The notes below the pieces were generated by a model, which was not told the origin of the DNA, did no database searches, and saw only the letters and a program-made list of their open reading frames with translations. This document shows positions 43,170-53,422 of a stretch of 64,000 bases of DNA, piece by piece. Source of the DNA: Salinicoccus halodurans (GTDB taxonomy: Bacteria; Bacillota; Bacilli; Staphylococcales; Salinicoccaceae); NCBI RefSeq assembly GCF_900114445.1, contig NZ_FOTB01000004.1, forward strand, positions 250,094 through 314,093, in the 5' to 3' direction. The translations under genes and the position numbers were made by a program. Numbering within the stretch: position 1 is the first letter of the stretch; every line of letters begins with the position of its first letter.

Positions 43170-44789
43170 CTATAAATTATCAGCGTAGCGCAGGACGGCA
43201 TGATATACCGCCCCTTTTTCGTTCATCAGATCGTCATAACTTCCGGATTCTATTATCTCACCCTGCTCCATATAAGAAATCCGGTCGAACGCATCCAGCC
43301 TGCTGAGGTCATGGGTGCTGACAATGGCTGTTTCGCGGTCCAGCACATGATTCCAGATTTTCTCCCGGAGCTTCTCATCCAGCCGTGCTGTCGGTTCATC
43401 CATTACCCACCACTGCTTATCTTCAATCATCATGCGGATGAAGTGGAGCCTTTTCTGCTCCCCGCCTGAAAGTCTGCCTGTATGGGTGATCATCGTGTCC
43501 GGCGTGTAATAGGACATCTCCATCTCTGCCAGATGATTTTTCATGCACTCCGCCGATGTTTTCAGATGACCGAACATCGTGATATTCGCCTCGATCGTTG
43601 CATTGTAGAAATCAAGGTGCTGGGGCATTACGGATGCATCATTGATGAGCGTATCATGCCCCGCCTTTTCACTATTGCCGTAAAAGTTTACCGCATCATC
43701 GCCTTCTATAATGCGGTTCAGCAATGTCGTTTTACCCGATCCGCTGCTGCCGATGATTGCGTGCTTCTCACCCGCTGTGAAAGCCACCTCGATATTTTTC
43801 AATACATTCGTGTTTGAGCCCGGATATTTGTAAGCCAGATCTTCTATTATTATCTTTTCTATATTTTTATCTGTCTCCGCTTCATCTTCCCTTTCCACTT
43901 CTGCTGTATCGAGCTCCCGGACTGCATCTTTTACCGTCCGGTAATTGCTCGCAGGCTGAATTACAGGCACCACCTGGTCGAAGTAGCTGAGCCCGAGAAG
44001 CATGACCATCGGAACAAGCATTGGTGTTTCCTGATACATTACAAAAATCACAAGTATGATCATGGCAATCTGGATGAGGTTCGCTGCAAAGCCCATCAGA
44101 CTCTCATACAATGCCTTTTTATCTTCATGCCTTTTGATGCCGGCCAGATATCCATACAATCCTTTTTTATGTGTTTCTGTCTGTCTGCGCACGAACAAAT
44201 CAGTATAGTCATGGATGTAATGATAGAGTTTCATATAGAAAGCATCGTCCGTCTCTTCCCTTTTTTCAGCTTCTTTGTATGACAGCCCTTCAAAAAGCTT
44301 TGGAATTGCGAAAAGGAGCAGCAGTGATGCTGCTGCCATTATGAGTACCACTTCTGTGTTGATATAAAATGCCAGCAGTAAAAGTATCAATGTCAGCAGC
44401 GCAGCTGTAACATATGGGTAGATGATCCTTATATAGTAGTCCTCCACACGGTCGAAATGCTGGTTCAGTTTCTGGATGAACTTGACGCTGTGGGTATCTT
44501 CATCCATGGCCAGCGATTTTGTGAAGTAATTCAGTCTGAGTCTTCCGATCATCTGAAATGTCGCTTCATGTGACAGAAGCCGCTCAATATAACGGAAAGC
44601 ACCTTTCATCATACCGAACAATTTGATGACTGCAATGATCAGGATGATGATGAAAAACGGCGGTTCGAAGAAACTCAGGCTGATCATATAGCCACTCAGC
44701 CCAAACAGTGCAACACCGACGAGCCCGCCGGCCAGCCCGAGGAGTATACTGTAAAATATCTGCTTCCTTTCACTTTTCAAGTATTCCAT
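43170..44789 (-). CDS. cydC: CydC-type ABC exporter half
   Basis: 539 residues: six membrane helices (about 1-300) with the CydC-like sequence L-S-G-Y-M-I-S and R-Y-I-E-R-L-L-S-H, then an ATPase domain with I-I-G-S-S-G-S-G-K-T-T, signature L-S-G-G-E-Q-K-R and V-M-D-E-P-T-A. With CydD it forms a heterodimer that exports thiols or handles haem in E. coli and is needed for cytochrome bd assembly. Its ATG overlaps the cydD stop by 1 nt (TGATG). Confidence 0.85.
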   Translation of the reverse strand: MEYLKSERKQIFYSILLGLAGGLVGVALFGLSGYMISLSFFEPPFFIIILIIAVIKLFGMMKGAFRYIERLLSHEATFQMIGRLRLNYFTKSLAMDEDTHSVKFIQKLNQHFDRVEDYYIRIIYPYVTAALLTLILLLLAFYINTEVVLIMAAASLLLLFAIPKLFEGLSYKEAEKREETDDAFYMKLYHYIHDYTDLFVRRQTETHKKGLYGYLAGIKRHEDKKALYESLMGFAANLIQIAMIILVIFVMYQETPMLVPMVMLLGLSYFDQVVPVIQPASNYRTVKDAVRELDTAEVEREDEAETDKNIEKIIIEDLAYKYPGSNTNVLKNIEVAFTAGEKHAIIGSSGSGKTTLLNRIIEGDDAVNFYGNSEKAGHDTLINDASVMPQHLDFYNATIEANITMFGHLKTSAECMKNHLAEMEMSYYTPDTMITHTGRLSGGEQKRLHFIRMMIEDKQWWVMDEPTARLDEKLREKIWNHVLDRETAIVSTHDLSRLDAFDRISYMEQGEIIESGSYDDLMNEKGAVYHAVLRYADNL

Positions 44790-46363
44790 CAGTATTCCCC
44801 TCCATTTCGGCGTACAATCCGGCGGTTTTCCAGCGTGTAATGCCGATCTGCGATTTTCAGGAGTTTTCTGCGGTGTACGACCGCTACAATAGCTGTACTT
44901 TCCTTAAGAATCTCCAGATGGCTCATTACGAGCTGTTCTGTTTTTGCATCCAGGAATTCAGTCGGCTCGTCCATGAGTATAACGGAAGGCCGTCTGACCA
45001 GCACCCTCGCCATTTTCAGCCTTACAATCTCTCCGCCCGACAACGGGATATTGTGATTCACAATTTTTGTGTGGATACCTTCTTCCAGATTCTCCATGCT
45101 CTCCATCAGGCCGAGCGCCTCTAAAATATTCCTGACACTCTCCTCATCATATCCGCCTTCAGATACATAATCATAAATAGTCGTATCCGAGAAATATATC
45201 CGGTCGGATATATAACCGATGTCCCCGTCTTTGATGTGCACTTCGCCCTCTGCCGGAGCATGCAGTCCCATAATGGCGCGCAGCAGTGTCGTCTTGCCTA
45301 TACCGGACGGCCCTGTAATCGCGGTAAAGCCGGTTTCCGGCACAGTCAATTCCGCATCTTCGAGCAGATTTTCACTGCCGTACCCGAGTTTGATGTTTCT
45401 CATCTCTATTGCATTGTCCCTGATACCCTGAAACCGGTAATCCCCGGCAACCGTCTCTTTTTCGAGCCATTCTTCAATCATTTCCAAGTTGCCCTGCGCA
45501 AGCTTCCCATTATGGAACTCAATTCCAAGCACTTTCAGTGCATTATAGAATTCAGGCGCAAGCAGCAGTGTAAAGAACGCGGCATAAAATGTAATACTCT
45601 CGAATATGATAATCTGCAGTCCGACTTCAAGTGCGATTAGTCCGATGCCCAGTATCGTGATGAATTCGAGCATCAATGTGGACTGGAATGCATATTTTAA
45701 AATATCCATCGTTTCTTTTACATACCGTTCATTGAATGATTTCAGCCGTCCTGTCACAGTTCTTTCAGCCTGCATATTCCTCACCGTGTTCTTTCCGCGG
45801 ATCAGATTCAGGAATAAAGTCCCGAGCGCATCGAATTGTGACGCCTGTGCCTTTGATTCGTCCGCTGTCTTCAATCCCACCAGCACATAGTACAACGGTA
45901 CAAAGGGCGCGGTGAAAATCATGATGAATGCTGCATTTCTGTGAATGAAGAACATCGCAATGATGATTGCCCCGAGCCTCACCATCGTCTGGATGATTGT
46001 CGGTATGAACACTCTTTCAAACGGACGGTACTTCTCAAGGTGCACAAAAACAGCATTCAGCATGGATTCTGAATACTTCATCGTCTGGTCATCTATCTTA
46101 TCCAAAACCTTCCTGCCCAGCGACTCGATGCGTTTGTTCGCAACACGCTGGCTCACCAGTTTATAAGTGAGGGTCAGGACGGCAAACAGCATGAAAAATA
46201 CAGCCGTCCACATGAGAGGACTGCTGTCCGGCGTACTGGCCCGGATTACTATGTCCTCCAGGATCAGCGACAGATTGTGACCGAATAATATAAAAGCACT
46301 GACGGCCCCAAGGCACATCAGAACATAAAGCACCAGGTATTTTGCGGGTATATTAATCTTCAT
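44789..46363 (-). CDS. cydD: CydD-type ABC exporter half
   Basis: 524 residues: membrane domain (about 1-310) followed by an ATPase domain with A-I-T-G-P-S-G-I-G-K-T-T, signature L-S-G-G-E-I-V-R-L and I-L-M-D-E-P-T. The Glu-Ile after LSGG is unusual but allowed in asymmetric ABC pairs. GAGGAAGG precedes ATG 46363. First gene of a two-gene operon with cydC; cydAB is not in the window, so the respiratory link is inferred from the family. Confidence 0.85.
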   Translation of the reverse strand: MKINIPAKYLVLYVLMCLGAVSAFILFGHNLSLILEDIVIRASTPDSSPLMWTAVFFMLFAVLTLTYKLVSQRVANKRIESLGRKVLDKIDDQTMKYSESMLNAVFVHLEKYRPFERVFIPTIIQTMVRLGAIIIAMFFIHRNAAFIMIFTAPFVPLYYVLVGLKTADESKAQASQFDALGTLFLNLIRGKNTVRNMQAERTVTGRLKSFNERYVKETMDILKYAFQSTLMLEFITILGIGLIALEVGLQIIIFESITFYAAFFTLLLAPEFYNALKVLGIEFHNGKLAQGNLEMIEEWLEKETVAGDYRFQGIRDNAIEMRNIKLGYGSENLLEDAELTVPETGFTAITGPSGIGKTTLLRAIMGLHAPAEGEVHIKDGDIGYISDRIYFSDTTIYDYVSEGGYDEESVRNILEALGLMESMENLEEGIHTKIVNHNIPLSGGEIVRLKMARVLVRRPSVILMDEPTEFLDAKTEQLVMSHLEILKESTAIVAVVHRRKLLKIADRHYTLENRRIVRRNGGEY

Positions 46364-46383
46364 AACATTCCTTCCTCAGTTAC

Positions 46384-46414
46384 AAAAAACGTGAAGTGAC
46401 CCTCCACGTTTTAC
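46384..46414 (-). terminator. Terminator of the moa operon
   Basis: Stem AAAACGTG / CACGTTTT followed on the minus strand by six T. It contains the moaA stop codon. Confidence 0.75.
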
Positions 46415-47433
46415 CCCCCGATATAACTCATATTGATTTTTTTACGCTGCCTGCGGCGTTCTGCTGTAATCTCTGTGCGTAGTTCCGAGTAACGGTCATC
46501 CCGCCTGTTCCAAACTCCTGTCAGGGTTTCTTTGAGTCTCTCATCCGATATCCCTTCTCTGAGCAGGGTGCGGATATCAAAACCGTCTGTGGCAAACAGG
46601 CACCCGTAGAACCTGCCGTCGGATGACAGCCTTGCCCTTGTGCATGTGGAGCAGAAACTTTCGGATACACTCGTTATGAACCCGAGATTCGATTCCGCAT
46701 CCTTATGACGGTATACTTTCGCCACCTCACCGTAATATGCCGGCTCCAATGGCTCCAGGTCGAATTCTTCCTGCAGCGTTTCAAGTATTTCCTTTTTCGT
46801 CACTACTTTATCGAAGTTCCAGCCGTTATCATTGCCGACATCCATAAATTCTATAAAGCGCAGGGTCACCGGCAGCGTTTTGAAGAATCTGGCCATCGGC
46901 AGAATTTCATGTTCGTTCAGCCCTTTTTGCACAACCATGTTGATCTTTATCTGGAAACCGAGCGATATCGCATGCTCAATTTGTTCTATGATGCGCGAAG
47001 TTCCGATGCCCCGGTCATTGATTTCACCGAAGAGCTGGTCATCCATTGCATCCAGGCTGATGTTCAATCTCCGGAGTCCTGCATCATACAGTTTCTGTCC
47101 GTGCTTTTTCAGAAGCATTCCGTTTGTCGTCATGCCGATATCTTCAATACCCGGGATCTTGTCCAGTTTCGCAATCAGTTCGTGAAGATCTTTTCTAAGA
47201 AGCGGTTCACCGCCTGTGATCCTCAATTTTTTCACTCCGAGTTCAGCGTATATGCGTGCCACCCGTTCCAGTTCCTCGAATGACAGAAGCTCATCCCGCT
47301 TCATAAACTCGAAATCATCACCGAAAATCTCTTTTGGCATGCAGTATCTGCACCTGAAGTTACACCGGTCCGTGACCGATATGCGCAGATCTCTTATCGG
47401 TCTGCCGAACTTATCCGTAATTGATTCGACCAT
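46411..47433 (-). CDS. moaA: GTP 3',8-cyclase MoaA
   Basis: 340-residue radical SAM enzyme that, with MoaC, turns GTP into cyclic pyranopterin monophosphate. N-terminal cluster C24-N-F-R-C28-R-Y-C31, a second Cys cluster near the C terminus ([11 protein letters not shown] and Y-G-C-L-F) and the essential C-terminal Gly-Gly (M-S-Y-I-G-G). AGGAGGGAAGCT precedes ATG 47433. Last gene of the moeA-mobB-moaE-moaD-mobA-moaA operon, in the order found in S. aureus. Confidence 0.96.
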   Translation of the reverse strand: MVESITDKFGRPIRDLRISVTDRCNFRCRYCMPKEIFGDDFEFMKRDELLSFEELERVARIYAELGVKKLRITGGEPLLRKDLHELIAKLDKIPGIEDIGMTTNGMLLKKHGQKLYDAGLRRLNISLDAMDDQLFGEINDRGIGTSRIIEQIEHAISLGFQIKINMVVQKGLNEHEILPMARFFKTLPVTLRFIEFMDVGNDNGWNFDKVVTKKEILETLQEEFDLEPLEPAYYGEVAKVYRHKDAESNLGFITSVSESFCSTCTRARLSSDGRFYGCLFATDGFDIRTLLREGISDERLKETLTGVWNRRDDRYSELRTEITAERRRQRKKINMSYIGG

Positions 47434-47444
47434 AGCTTCCCTCC

Positions 47445-48017
47445 TCAGAGGATATCCGTCCTCCGGTTTATATTTACCAGCGCGTCTTTCGGCACACCGT
47501 TTTCTTTCGCATCAAGTATAACTGTCTTCCTGTGTTCAAAAAATGCCTTCATGCTCAGCCGCCCTGTTCTGAGCTGTGCTTCCAGTGATTCGGCAAGATC
47601 CTGTCCCTGATAGACAGCTATCAGCGGGTGGATCCGGTCTCCCTCTTTCGTCAGGACGAGTGTTTCACTGTCGGCGAGAGCTGCATCATGCAGCTTTCGG
47701 AGCCACCGGGCGGGTACATACGGTGTGTCACATGAGACCACCAGCAGTCTGCTGTCCGGATATGCACTGGCTGCGGCAAATAGACCGCCGATCGGCCCTT
47801 TGTCTGTGAATCTGTCGTCATCTGTGACTGTCTCATAGTTGAAAGCCGTCTTCAGTCTGCTGTTTGTACTCACGATGATTTCATCAGCTGCATGTGATGC
47901 TTTGATGATGTCTGCAATATGCTCGACCATCGGTTTCCCGTCAATTTTGTACAATGATTTATCTTCACCGAATCTGGTCGAATTTCCACCGGCCAGAATC
48001 ACTCCGAGCGTCTTCAT
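47445..48017 (-). CDS. mobA: Molybdenum cofactor guanylyltransferase MobA
   Basis: 190 residues. Nucleotidyltransferase with [16 protein letters not shown] and [10 protein letters not shown]. Attaches GMP to molybdopterin, as needed for nitrate reductase-type enzymes. Its ATG shares one base with the moaD stop. Confidence 0.92.
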   Translation of the reverse strand: MKTLGVILAGGNSTRFGEDKSLYKIDGKPMVEHIADIIKASHAADEIIVSTNSRLKTAFNYETVTDDDRFTDKGPIGGLFAAASAYPDSRLLVVSCDTPYVPARWLRKLHDAALADSETLVLTKEGDRIHPLIAVYQGQDLAESLEAQLRTGRLSMKAFFEHRKTVILDAKENGVPKDALVNINRRTDIL

Positions 48018-48250
48018 TATCCGCCGCTCACCGGCGGGATCAATGCCACTTCATCCCCTGATTCAATCAGGTGTCCGTCTTTGACGAATGCTTCATTGCA
48101 GGCAATCTGGAAAACATCCCCTTCAACTTGAGGAAAGCTTGCATATATGAGTTCCCTCAATTCTCCCGCTGTAATCTTTTCTTCGACAGGCAGCTTGACT
48201 CTGCTGTCCCCGATTTTTTCTTTGAGACCGGCAAAAAGCAGAACATTCAT
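48017..48250 (-). CDS. moaD: Molybdopterin synthase small subunit MoaD
   Basis: 77 residues from ATG 48250, beginning M-N-V-L-L-F-A-G-L-K. Ubiquitin-like sulfur carrier ending in Gly-Gly, which MoeB adenylates. The ATG overlaps the moaE stop (ATGA) and GGAGGGG lies upstream. A longer open frame into moaE is not used. Confidence 0.93.
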   Translation of the reverse strand: MNVLLFAGLKEKIGDSRVKLPVEEKITAGELRELIYASFPQVEGDVFQIACNEAFVKDGHLIESGDEVALIPPVSGG

Positions 48251-48696
48251 GATTGATTCCCCTCCAGACTGGAATGATACTGGCGTGAATCCCCGATCCA
48301 TTCCTCGCCGTCTTCCCATATTTCCTTTTTCCATATCGGAACGACTTCTTTGATGCGTTCAATCGCATACTCATTGGCACGGTAGCTGTCACTGCGGTGG
48401 GGTGCGCTTGTTACAATCACCACTGCGATATCTGATATTTCGAGCTTTCCCACTCTGTGCGCGATTGTTGTGATTACCGACGGCCACCGTTCACTGATCT
48501 CCTCACCGATTTCAGCGAGCTTCTTTTCCGCCATTGGCTTGTATGCCTCATAATCTAGATACACAGTCCGGGTCCCTTTTGTCCATTCCCTCACATGTCC
48601 GGTGAACATGCATACGGCACCCTGGCTTTCGTTGATTGTATATGAATGATACCGTGTAATGTCCAACGGTTCTTCCGTAATTTCATATTGTTTCAT
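48247..48696 (-). CDS. moaE: Molybdopterin synthase large subunit MoaE
   Basis: 149 residues. Catalytic subunit that inserts sulfur from MoaD into cPMP. Family motifs: F-T-G-H-V-R-E, L-D-Y-E-A-Y-K-P-M-A, H-R-V-G, and S-A-P-H-R-S-D-S-Y-R-A. Overlaps mobB by ATGA. Confidence 0.95.
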   Translation of the reverse strand: MKQYEITEEPLDITRYHSYTINESQGAVCMFTGHVREWTKGTRTVYLDYEAYKPMAEKKLAEIGEEISERWPSVITTIAHRVGKLEISDIAVVIVTSAPHRSDSYRANEYAIERIKEVVPIWKKEIWEDGEEWIGDSRQYHSSLEGNQS

Positions 48697-49154
48697 ATGT
48701 CAGAACTCCATTCTTTAAACCAATCCATCATTGTCTCTCCATCATACCTTACATCAAAGGTCTTTAACACATTTCCAAGACCGATATTATCAACAGTTGT
48801 ATGACCATACCTGAATGAATAGCTCATGAATATTTTAGGGAAAGAAAGATCTTTATAGCCTTCGATCAATACAAAGTCGATGCCCTCTTTGTTGAGCGCA
48901 TCCAGCTGCTCTTCAAGCTCCGGCGGCTCTTTCTTCACCTGCATGCTTGTGCCGGGCGTATTCAGGATACTGTAATCCGCACCCGAGCGCGTGAATGACT
49001 CGCTGTCAGTCCTGTTCTGCATCACTACATCATCGGAATGATGGTGTTTGATGACGGCAACCGTCCGCCCGTTTCCCTTCAGACGGGCAACCATCTGATT
49101 TACAACCGTCGTCTTGCCTGAGTCTTTATATCCGGTAATCTGCAGTACCTTCAT
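48693..49154 (-). CDS. mobB: Molybdopterin-guanine dinucleotide biosynthesis protein MobB
   Basis: 153-residue GTP-binding adaptor with Walker A T-G-Y-K-D-S-G-K-T-T and the family's K-H-H-H-S-D. It assists MobA. Coupled by ATGA overlaps to moeA before it and moaE after it. Confidence 0.92.
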   Translation of the reverse strand: MKVLQITGYKDSGKTTVVNQMVARLKGNGRTVAVIKHHHSDDVVMQNRTDSESFTRSGADYSILNTPGTSMQVKKEPPELEEQLDALNKEGIDFVLIEGYKDLSFPKIFMSYSFRYGHTTVDNIGLGNVLKTFDVRYDGETMMDWFKEWSSDI

Positions 49155-50407
49155 ATATCAAAACGGTCCGTTCCCGTCGTCATATCAGTCAGCATCACTT
49201 TCACGCCGTCCCCTTTTTCAAACCCGCGGGTGCCTCCCGGCAGTACAATTACACCGTTGCTCCTGGCAATGGAAGTCACCGCATTGGATTTGTTGAATCC
49301 GGAAGGGCGTGCATGGACCCTGCCCTCCACATAATCCACTTCAGCGCGGATGAAACGGGTGAATGGATTCGGCTTCTTAAAGTCCTCATCCAGCACGGCC
49401 TCCACCACCGGCGCAAAAATCTTATCGTGCCCCATCATTTTAAGAAGCGCCGGTCTTGCAAACAGTTCGAACCCCGAATAGCATGCCGAAGGATTGCCGC
49501 TCAGTCCGAACAACGGTTTATTTCCCAGGAAACTTACCGTCGTCACACTTCCTGGCCTCATGCCGACTTTATTGAACAGTTCAACGGCACCGAGCTTTTT
49601 GTATAATTCGGGCAGATGATCATAGTCTCCTACAGACACGCCCCCTGTGGTGATTACCACGTCCACTTCGCGGAGCATTTCCTCCATCCGCGAGAGCAGC
49701 GTATCCACATCATCGGCTTCCAGCCTGTAGAGTCTGCCTTCAATATTCATCCGCTTCAGCTGGCTTAAAATCATCGGTCCGTTCGAATTGCGGATCTTCC
49801 CTCTCTCAAGCGGCGCCTCCACATCAAGCAGTTCGCTTCCCGTCGACATGATACCGACGACCGGCTGCCTGTATACCTTCACCCGGCTGTAGCCGAAAGT
49901 TGCGAGTGTAGCAACTGTTCCCGGGTTGATATGCGTCCCTTTCGGCACAATCACTTCCCCCGTCCTGCACTCTTCACCCTGCATCGCAATATTTTCATCC
50001 GGACGGAAGGTTTTTCTGATGGTAAAGCCTGTCTCTGTCTCTTTGGTCTGTTCAAACATTACAACAGCATCCGCACTTTTGGGCACTTCAGCACCCGTCA
50101 TGATTCTGAACGCCTCATTGGGTCCAAGCACATAATCGCTGCTTGCGCCCGCCGGCACTTCTCCAACCACTTCAAAGGCAATCCGGTTTTCACCGCCGGC
50201 CCCGGCGCTGTCCTCTGAACGGATCGCAAAACCATCCATGGCGGATTTCGTAAACAGAGGCACATCATTTGTCGCTCTCAGATCCTCCGCCAGTATCCGC
50301 CCGTAGCTTTCTGTATAAGGCACAGCCTCTTCAGACAGTGTATCCACCCTGGATATCACACGGCCGAGCGCTTCAGAGACACTGATTGGTATACGGTTGA
50401 TCGTCAT
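49151..50407 (-). CDS. moeA: Molybdopterin molybdenumtransferase MoeA
   Basis: 418 residues. Inserts molybdate into adenylylated molybdopterin. Seen are K-S-A-M-D-G-F-A, the M-T-G-A-E-V-P segment, [18 protein letters not shown] and [20 protein letters not shown] precedes ATG 50407. First gene of the six-gene operon; divergent from moaC. Confidence 0.95.
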   Translation of the reverse strand: MTINRIPISVSEALGRVISRVDTLSEEAVPYTESYGRILAEDLRATNDVPLFTKSAMDGFAIRSEDSAGAGGENRIAFEVVGEVPAGASSDYVLGPNEAFRIMTGAEVPKSADAVVMFEQTKETETGFTIRKTFRPDENIAMQGEECRTGEVIVPKGTHINPGTVATLATFGYSRVKVYRQPVVGIMSTGSELLDVEAPLERGKIRNSNGPMILSQLKRMNIEGRLYRLEADDVDTLLSRMEEMLREVDVVITTGGVSVGDYDHLPELYKKLGAVELFNKVGMRPGSVTTVSFLGNKPLFGLSGNPSACYSGFELFARPALLKMMGHDKIFAPVVEAVLDEDFKKPNPFTRFIRAEVDYVEGRVHARPSGFNKSNAVTSIARSNGVIVLPGGTRGFEKGDGVKVMLTDMTTGTDRFDI

Positions 50408-50435
50408 GGTATTCCTACTTTCATCACAGTTATTT

Positions 50436-50444
50436 TGTTATACT
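50436..50444 (+). promoter_or_regulatory. Extended -10 for moaC
   Basis: TGTTATACT in the 62-nt gap between the divergent moeA and moaC genes, 25 nt before the moaC start. Confidence 0.5.
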
Positions 50445-50469
50445 CATTATAACGGAAAGGGTGTTGATA

Positions 50470-50949
50470 TTGTCAGAATTCAGTCATTTTAACCAAGAGG
50501 GCAGAGCACGCATGGTCGATGTTTCAGATAAAGACGTGACTGTACGGACTGCCGTAGCCAAAAGCATACTTGAAGTCAGTCCCGGGATTTACCGGGGCAT
50601 TACAGAGGGCACTGTCAAAAAAGGGGATGTTCTTGCAGTAGCGCAGGTGGCAGCCATCATGGCAGCCAAGAATACACATCAGATCATCCCGATGTGTCAT
50701 CCGCTCCCTCTGTCCGGCATCGATGTTTCCTTTGAGTGGGAAACAGGAGAAATGCATCTTCTGCACATTTCGGCAACTGTGAAGACCAAAGGCCAAACAG
50801 GTGTCGAGATGGAGGCCCTGACAGCCGCTTCGGCTGCTGCGCTGACCATCTATGATATGTGCAAAGCCCTGGATAAGGGCATGGTCATCAGGGAAACACA
50901 GCTGATGGAAAAAACAGGTGGAAAGTCAGGCGACTACAGACGGGACTGA
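50470..50949 (+). CDS. moaC: Cyclic pyranopterin monophosphate synthase MoaC
   Basis: 159 residues. Partner of MoaA in the first step of molybdopterin synthesis. Motifs: M-V-D-V-S-D-K, G-V-E-M-E-A-L and M-C-K-A-L-D-K. The start is TTG 50470 (S-E-F-S-H-F-N follows), which matches the family N terminus; GGAAAGG lies upstream, and the in-frame GTG at 50461 is part of that region. It converges with moaB with a single base between stops. Confidence 0.93.
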   Translation: MSEFSHFNQEGRARMVDVSDKDVTVRTAVAKSILEVSPGIYRGITEGTVKKGDVLAVAQVAAIMAAKNTHQIIPMCHPLPLSGIDVSFEWETGEMHLLHISATVKTKGQTGVEMEALTAASAAALTIYDMCKALDKGMVIRETQLMEKTGGKSGDYRRD

Positions 50950-50950
50950 G

Positions 50951-51451
50951 TTATTTATTCAGCTCATGCACGCAGTGGTTCAGTTCGGGGATGACCAGCC
51001 GCTCCATCGCGAGTGCCACCGCCCCCGTTGAACCCGGCAGTGTGAAAATCACTGTCCTGCCGGATGTCCCGGCCACAGCGCGGGATAATATACTTCTCGA
51101 ACCGATATCCTCCGTGAAGCTCAGCATCCGGAATATCTCCCCGAAACCTTCAATTTCCTTATCGAATAAAGGCCGCACCGCCTCTATCGTCACATCGCGC
51201 CGGGCAATGCCCGTCCCGCCTGTGGTGATGATTGCATCGATGCCCCTGCCGAGAAGGTTCTTCACTGTGCGGGTAATTTCCTCTCGATCATCAGGGACGA
51301 TGATATAGTCCGCTTCATCGATAACAGCGTTCGTCTCCTTCAAATATCCGATTGCCAGCCTTCCACCTTTATCCGTCTCTTTTGTCCGGGTATCACTGAC
51401 GGTAATGACGGCCGTTTTAATATTTTCTTCAATCTTATCTATAATACTCAT
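50951..51451 (-). CDS. moaB: Molybdenum cofactor biosynthesis protein MoaB
   Basis: 166 residues of the MogA/MoaB adenylyltransferase fold, with T-T-G-G-T-G-I-A-R-R-D-V-T and L-P-G-S-T-G-A-V. It adenylates molybdopterin before metal insertion. ATG 51451 has GGAGG 7 nt upstream; the in-frame ATG at 51457 is too close to the site. Confidence 0.93.
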   Translation of the reverse strand: MSIIDKIEENIKTAVITVSDTRTKETDKGGRLAIGYLKETNAVIDEADYIIVPDDREEITRTVKNLLGRGIDAIITTGGTGIARRDVTIEAVRPLFDKEIEGFGEIFRMLSFTEDIGSRSILSRAVAGTSGRTVIFTLPGSTGAVALAMERLVIPELNHCVHELNK

Positions 51452-51475
51452 ATCCATTCCTCCAGATTACGTCCT

Positions 51476-52477
51476 CTAACCGAACAGCCGGTCAATCAGC
51501 GTCCTCGCTTTGTTGATGCCTTCGGTATCATGGATCAGGATCCTGCCGTTGTTGAAGCAGACCAGACGTGTCCCATCAAAGTGGAACTCACTGAAATACG
51601 GGGTCCTGTTCACTTTTATATCCAGTTTTTCAATCACTTCATCCACAGACGCTTGGGTAATCCGTGCGTCCATTACCTGGACTGTATCCCGGCCGCACAG
51701 TTTCATCGTCTGATCCTGAGACTCGTTCAATGCAGGATATGTCCTGTTGTTCCCGCAGGATGGACACGTCTCCTCCTTCATCTGATCGATGCCGAATCTG
51801 CTGTGTTCGGATTCCCATATATCCCCTATACGCATATAGTGCGGGGCTTCCAACCGGCCGGTCAGTATTTTCATCGCTGTCGTCACCTGTTCGGAAACCG
51901 CCATCTGCACGGCCGGTGCAATGATACCCGCCGTGTCGCACGTCAATGTCGTCGACGGAAGCACCGGCACCAGGCAGCGGTAGCACGGGGTCGCACCCGG
52001 TACAAAACCGCAGCTGCTGTATGATGCTTCGACACATGCTGCGTATACCCACGGAATGCCGAGTTTCCAGGCCACATCATTGATCAGAAGCCGCGTATCA
52101 AAATTATCCGTCCCGTCCAGAATGATATCCGCTTCACCGGCAAGTGTTTCAAGCATAGCTGCATCACAGTGACTGATATGGACATCGAGTTCGAGATCCG
52201 GACGTATTTCGAGCAGCCTTTCTTTGGCCCCCACGACTTTCGGTGTTTTTTCCGAGGCATGACGATCTGTAAAAAGCGTCTGTCTCTGCAGATTGGACGC
52301 TTCGACATAATCACGGTCCACCAGGATGATCTTCTTCACGCCTGCCCTGGCGAGCATTTCCGACGATACTGAACCCAGAGCACCGGAACCGACAATCAGC
52401 ACCGTCGCATCCATTATCCTCTGCTGTCCTTCCCTGCCTATATTCCTGTATAAGACCTGTCTTGAATATTGTTTCAC
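51476..52477 (-). CDS. moeB: Molybdopterin-synthase adenylyltransferase MoeB
   Basis: 333 residues from GTG 52477 (first residues V-K-Q-Y-S-R-Q-V-L-Y), with AGGATGAG about 9 nt upstream. This matches the usual MoeB start; an open frame extends 23 codons further. E1-like domain with V-G-S-G-A-L-G-S, the Arg-rich region L-V-D-R-D-Y-V-E-A-S-N-L-Q-R-Q and two C-x-x-C zinc pairs (C-Y-R-C and C-P-S-C). A C-terminal extension of about 80 residues follows. It activates the C terminus of MoaD. Probably co-transcribed with moaB, 24 nt away. Confidence 0.92.
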   Translation of the reverse strand: MKQYSRQVLYRNIGREGQQRIMDATVLIVGSGALGSVSSEMLARAGVKKIILVDRDYVEASNLQRQTLFTDRHASEKTPKVVGAKERLLEIRPDLELDVHISHCDAAMLETLAGEADIILDGTDNFDTRLLINDVAWKLGIPWVYAACVEASYSSCGFVPGATPCYRCLVPVLPSTTLTCDTAGIIAPAVQMAVSEQVTTAMKILTGRLEAPHYMRIGDIWESEHSRFGIDQMKEETCPSCGNNRTYPALNESQDQTMKLCGRDTVQVMDARITQASVDEVIEKLDIKVNRTPYFSEFHFDGTRLVCFNNGRILIHDTEGINKARTLIDRLFG

Positions 52478-52613
52478 ATCATCACACTCATCCTGCATAA
52501 GCTTATATATCGTAAATCTACTTGACACCATTATATACCATTCCAAATGAAATCAGAAAGTTTAGTGTTTACCGTGGAAATATGCCTTCTATACCTGTGT
52601 TTTCAAGAGTATG

Positions 52614-52627
52614 TTACAGTAATGTAA
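52614..52627. promoter_or_regulatory. Inverted repeat upstream of phoP
   Basis: TTACA-GTAA-TGTAA, with a similar CTGT-A-ACAG at 52661-52669. TTACA-like half-sites recall PhoP boxes, so autoregulation is possible, but spacing does not fit the direct-repeat consensus well. Confidence 0.3.
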
Positions 52628-52720
52628 AGATTTCGTATACTTCCGTTAAGCTATGATAAACTGTAACAGTTGAAGCATATAAATATAATAAATTTTCCCG
52701 GAATGAAAGGAGCCACTGGC

Positions 52721-53422
52721 ATGCGAAGTATACTGGTTGTTGATGACGAACCATCAATTGTAACGCTTTTGAAATTTAACCTTGAGCAGTCCGGGTATTC
52801 GGTCCTGACTGCAGAAGACGGCAACACGGGGCTAGATCTCGCACTCACTGAACAGCCGGACCTTATCGTACTTGATCTGATGCTTCCCGGTATGGACGGC
52901 ATGGATGTCTGTAAAACTCTGCGCCAGGAGAAGATGAACACACCCATCCTGATGCTTACGGCAAAAGATGAAGAATTTGATAAGATTCTCGGGCTTGAAC
53001 TCGGTGCCGACGATTATATGACAAAACCATTCAGTCCGCGCGAAGTCGTCGCCCGTGTCAAGGCAATTTTGAGAAGAAGTCAGGTGGAGGCACTCGCTGA
53101 AAAAGCCGCGGAAGAAGTGTTCAGCATCGGGGACCTGGAAATACATCTGGACAAATACGATGTTTATTACAAAGAGGAACTGCTTGTTCTCACACCGAAG
53201 GAATTTGAACTTCTGCTTTATCTGGCGAACCATAAAGGTAAAGTATTGAGCCGTGACCAGCTGCTTAACGGCGTCTGGGATTTCCATTATGACGGAGATA
53301 CACGGATTGTGGATGTACACATCAGCCATTTACGTGAAAAAATTGAAGAGGACAGCAAACGTCCGGAATACATCCGCACGATACGTGGATTCGGTTATAA
53401 ACTCGAAGGACCCGTAGAATGA
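52721..53422 (+). CDS. phoP: Phosphate response regulator PhoP
   Basis: 233 residues from ATG 52721 (AAAGGAG 8 nt upstream). Receiver domain (1-120) with acidic pocket V-V-D-D-E, phospho-acceptor D52 in V-L-D-L-M-L-P-G-M-D-G, and K-P-F. OmpR-type winged helix (about 135-232). The stretch L-T-A-K-D-E-E-F-D-K-I-L-G-L-E-L-G-A-D-D is nearly the same as B. subtilis PhoP. Controls phosphate-starvation genes, including wall teichoic acid turnover in Bacillus. Overlaps phoR by ATGA. Confidence 0.9.
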   Translation: MRSILVVDDEPSIVTLLKFNLEQSGYSVLTAEDGNTGLDLALTEQPDLIVLDLMLPGMDGMDVCKTLRQEKMNTPILMLTAKDEEFDKILGLELGADDYMTKPFSPREVVARVKAILRRSQVEALAEKAAEEVFSIGDLEIHLDKYDVYYKEELLVLTPKEFELLLYLANHKGKVLSRDQLLNGVWDFHYDGDTRIVDVHISHLREKIEEDSKRPEYIRTIRGFGYKLEGPVE

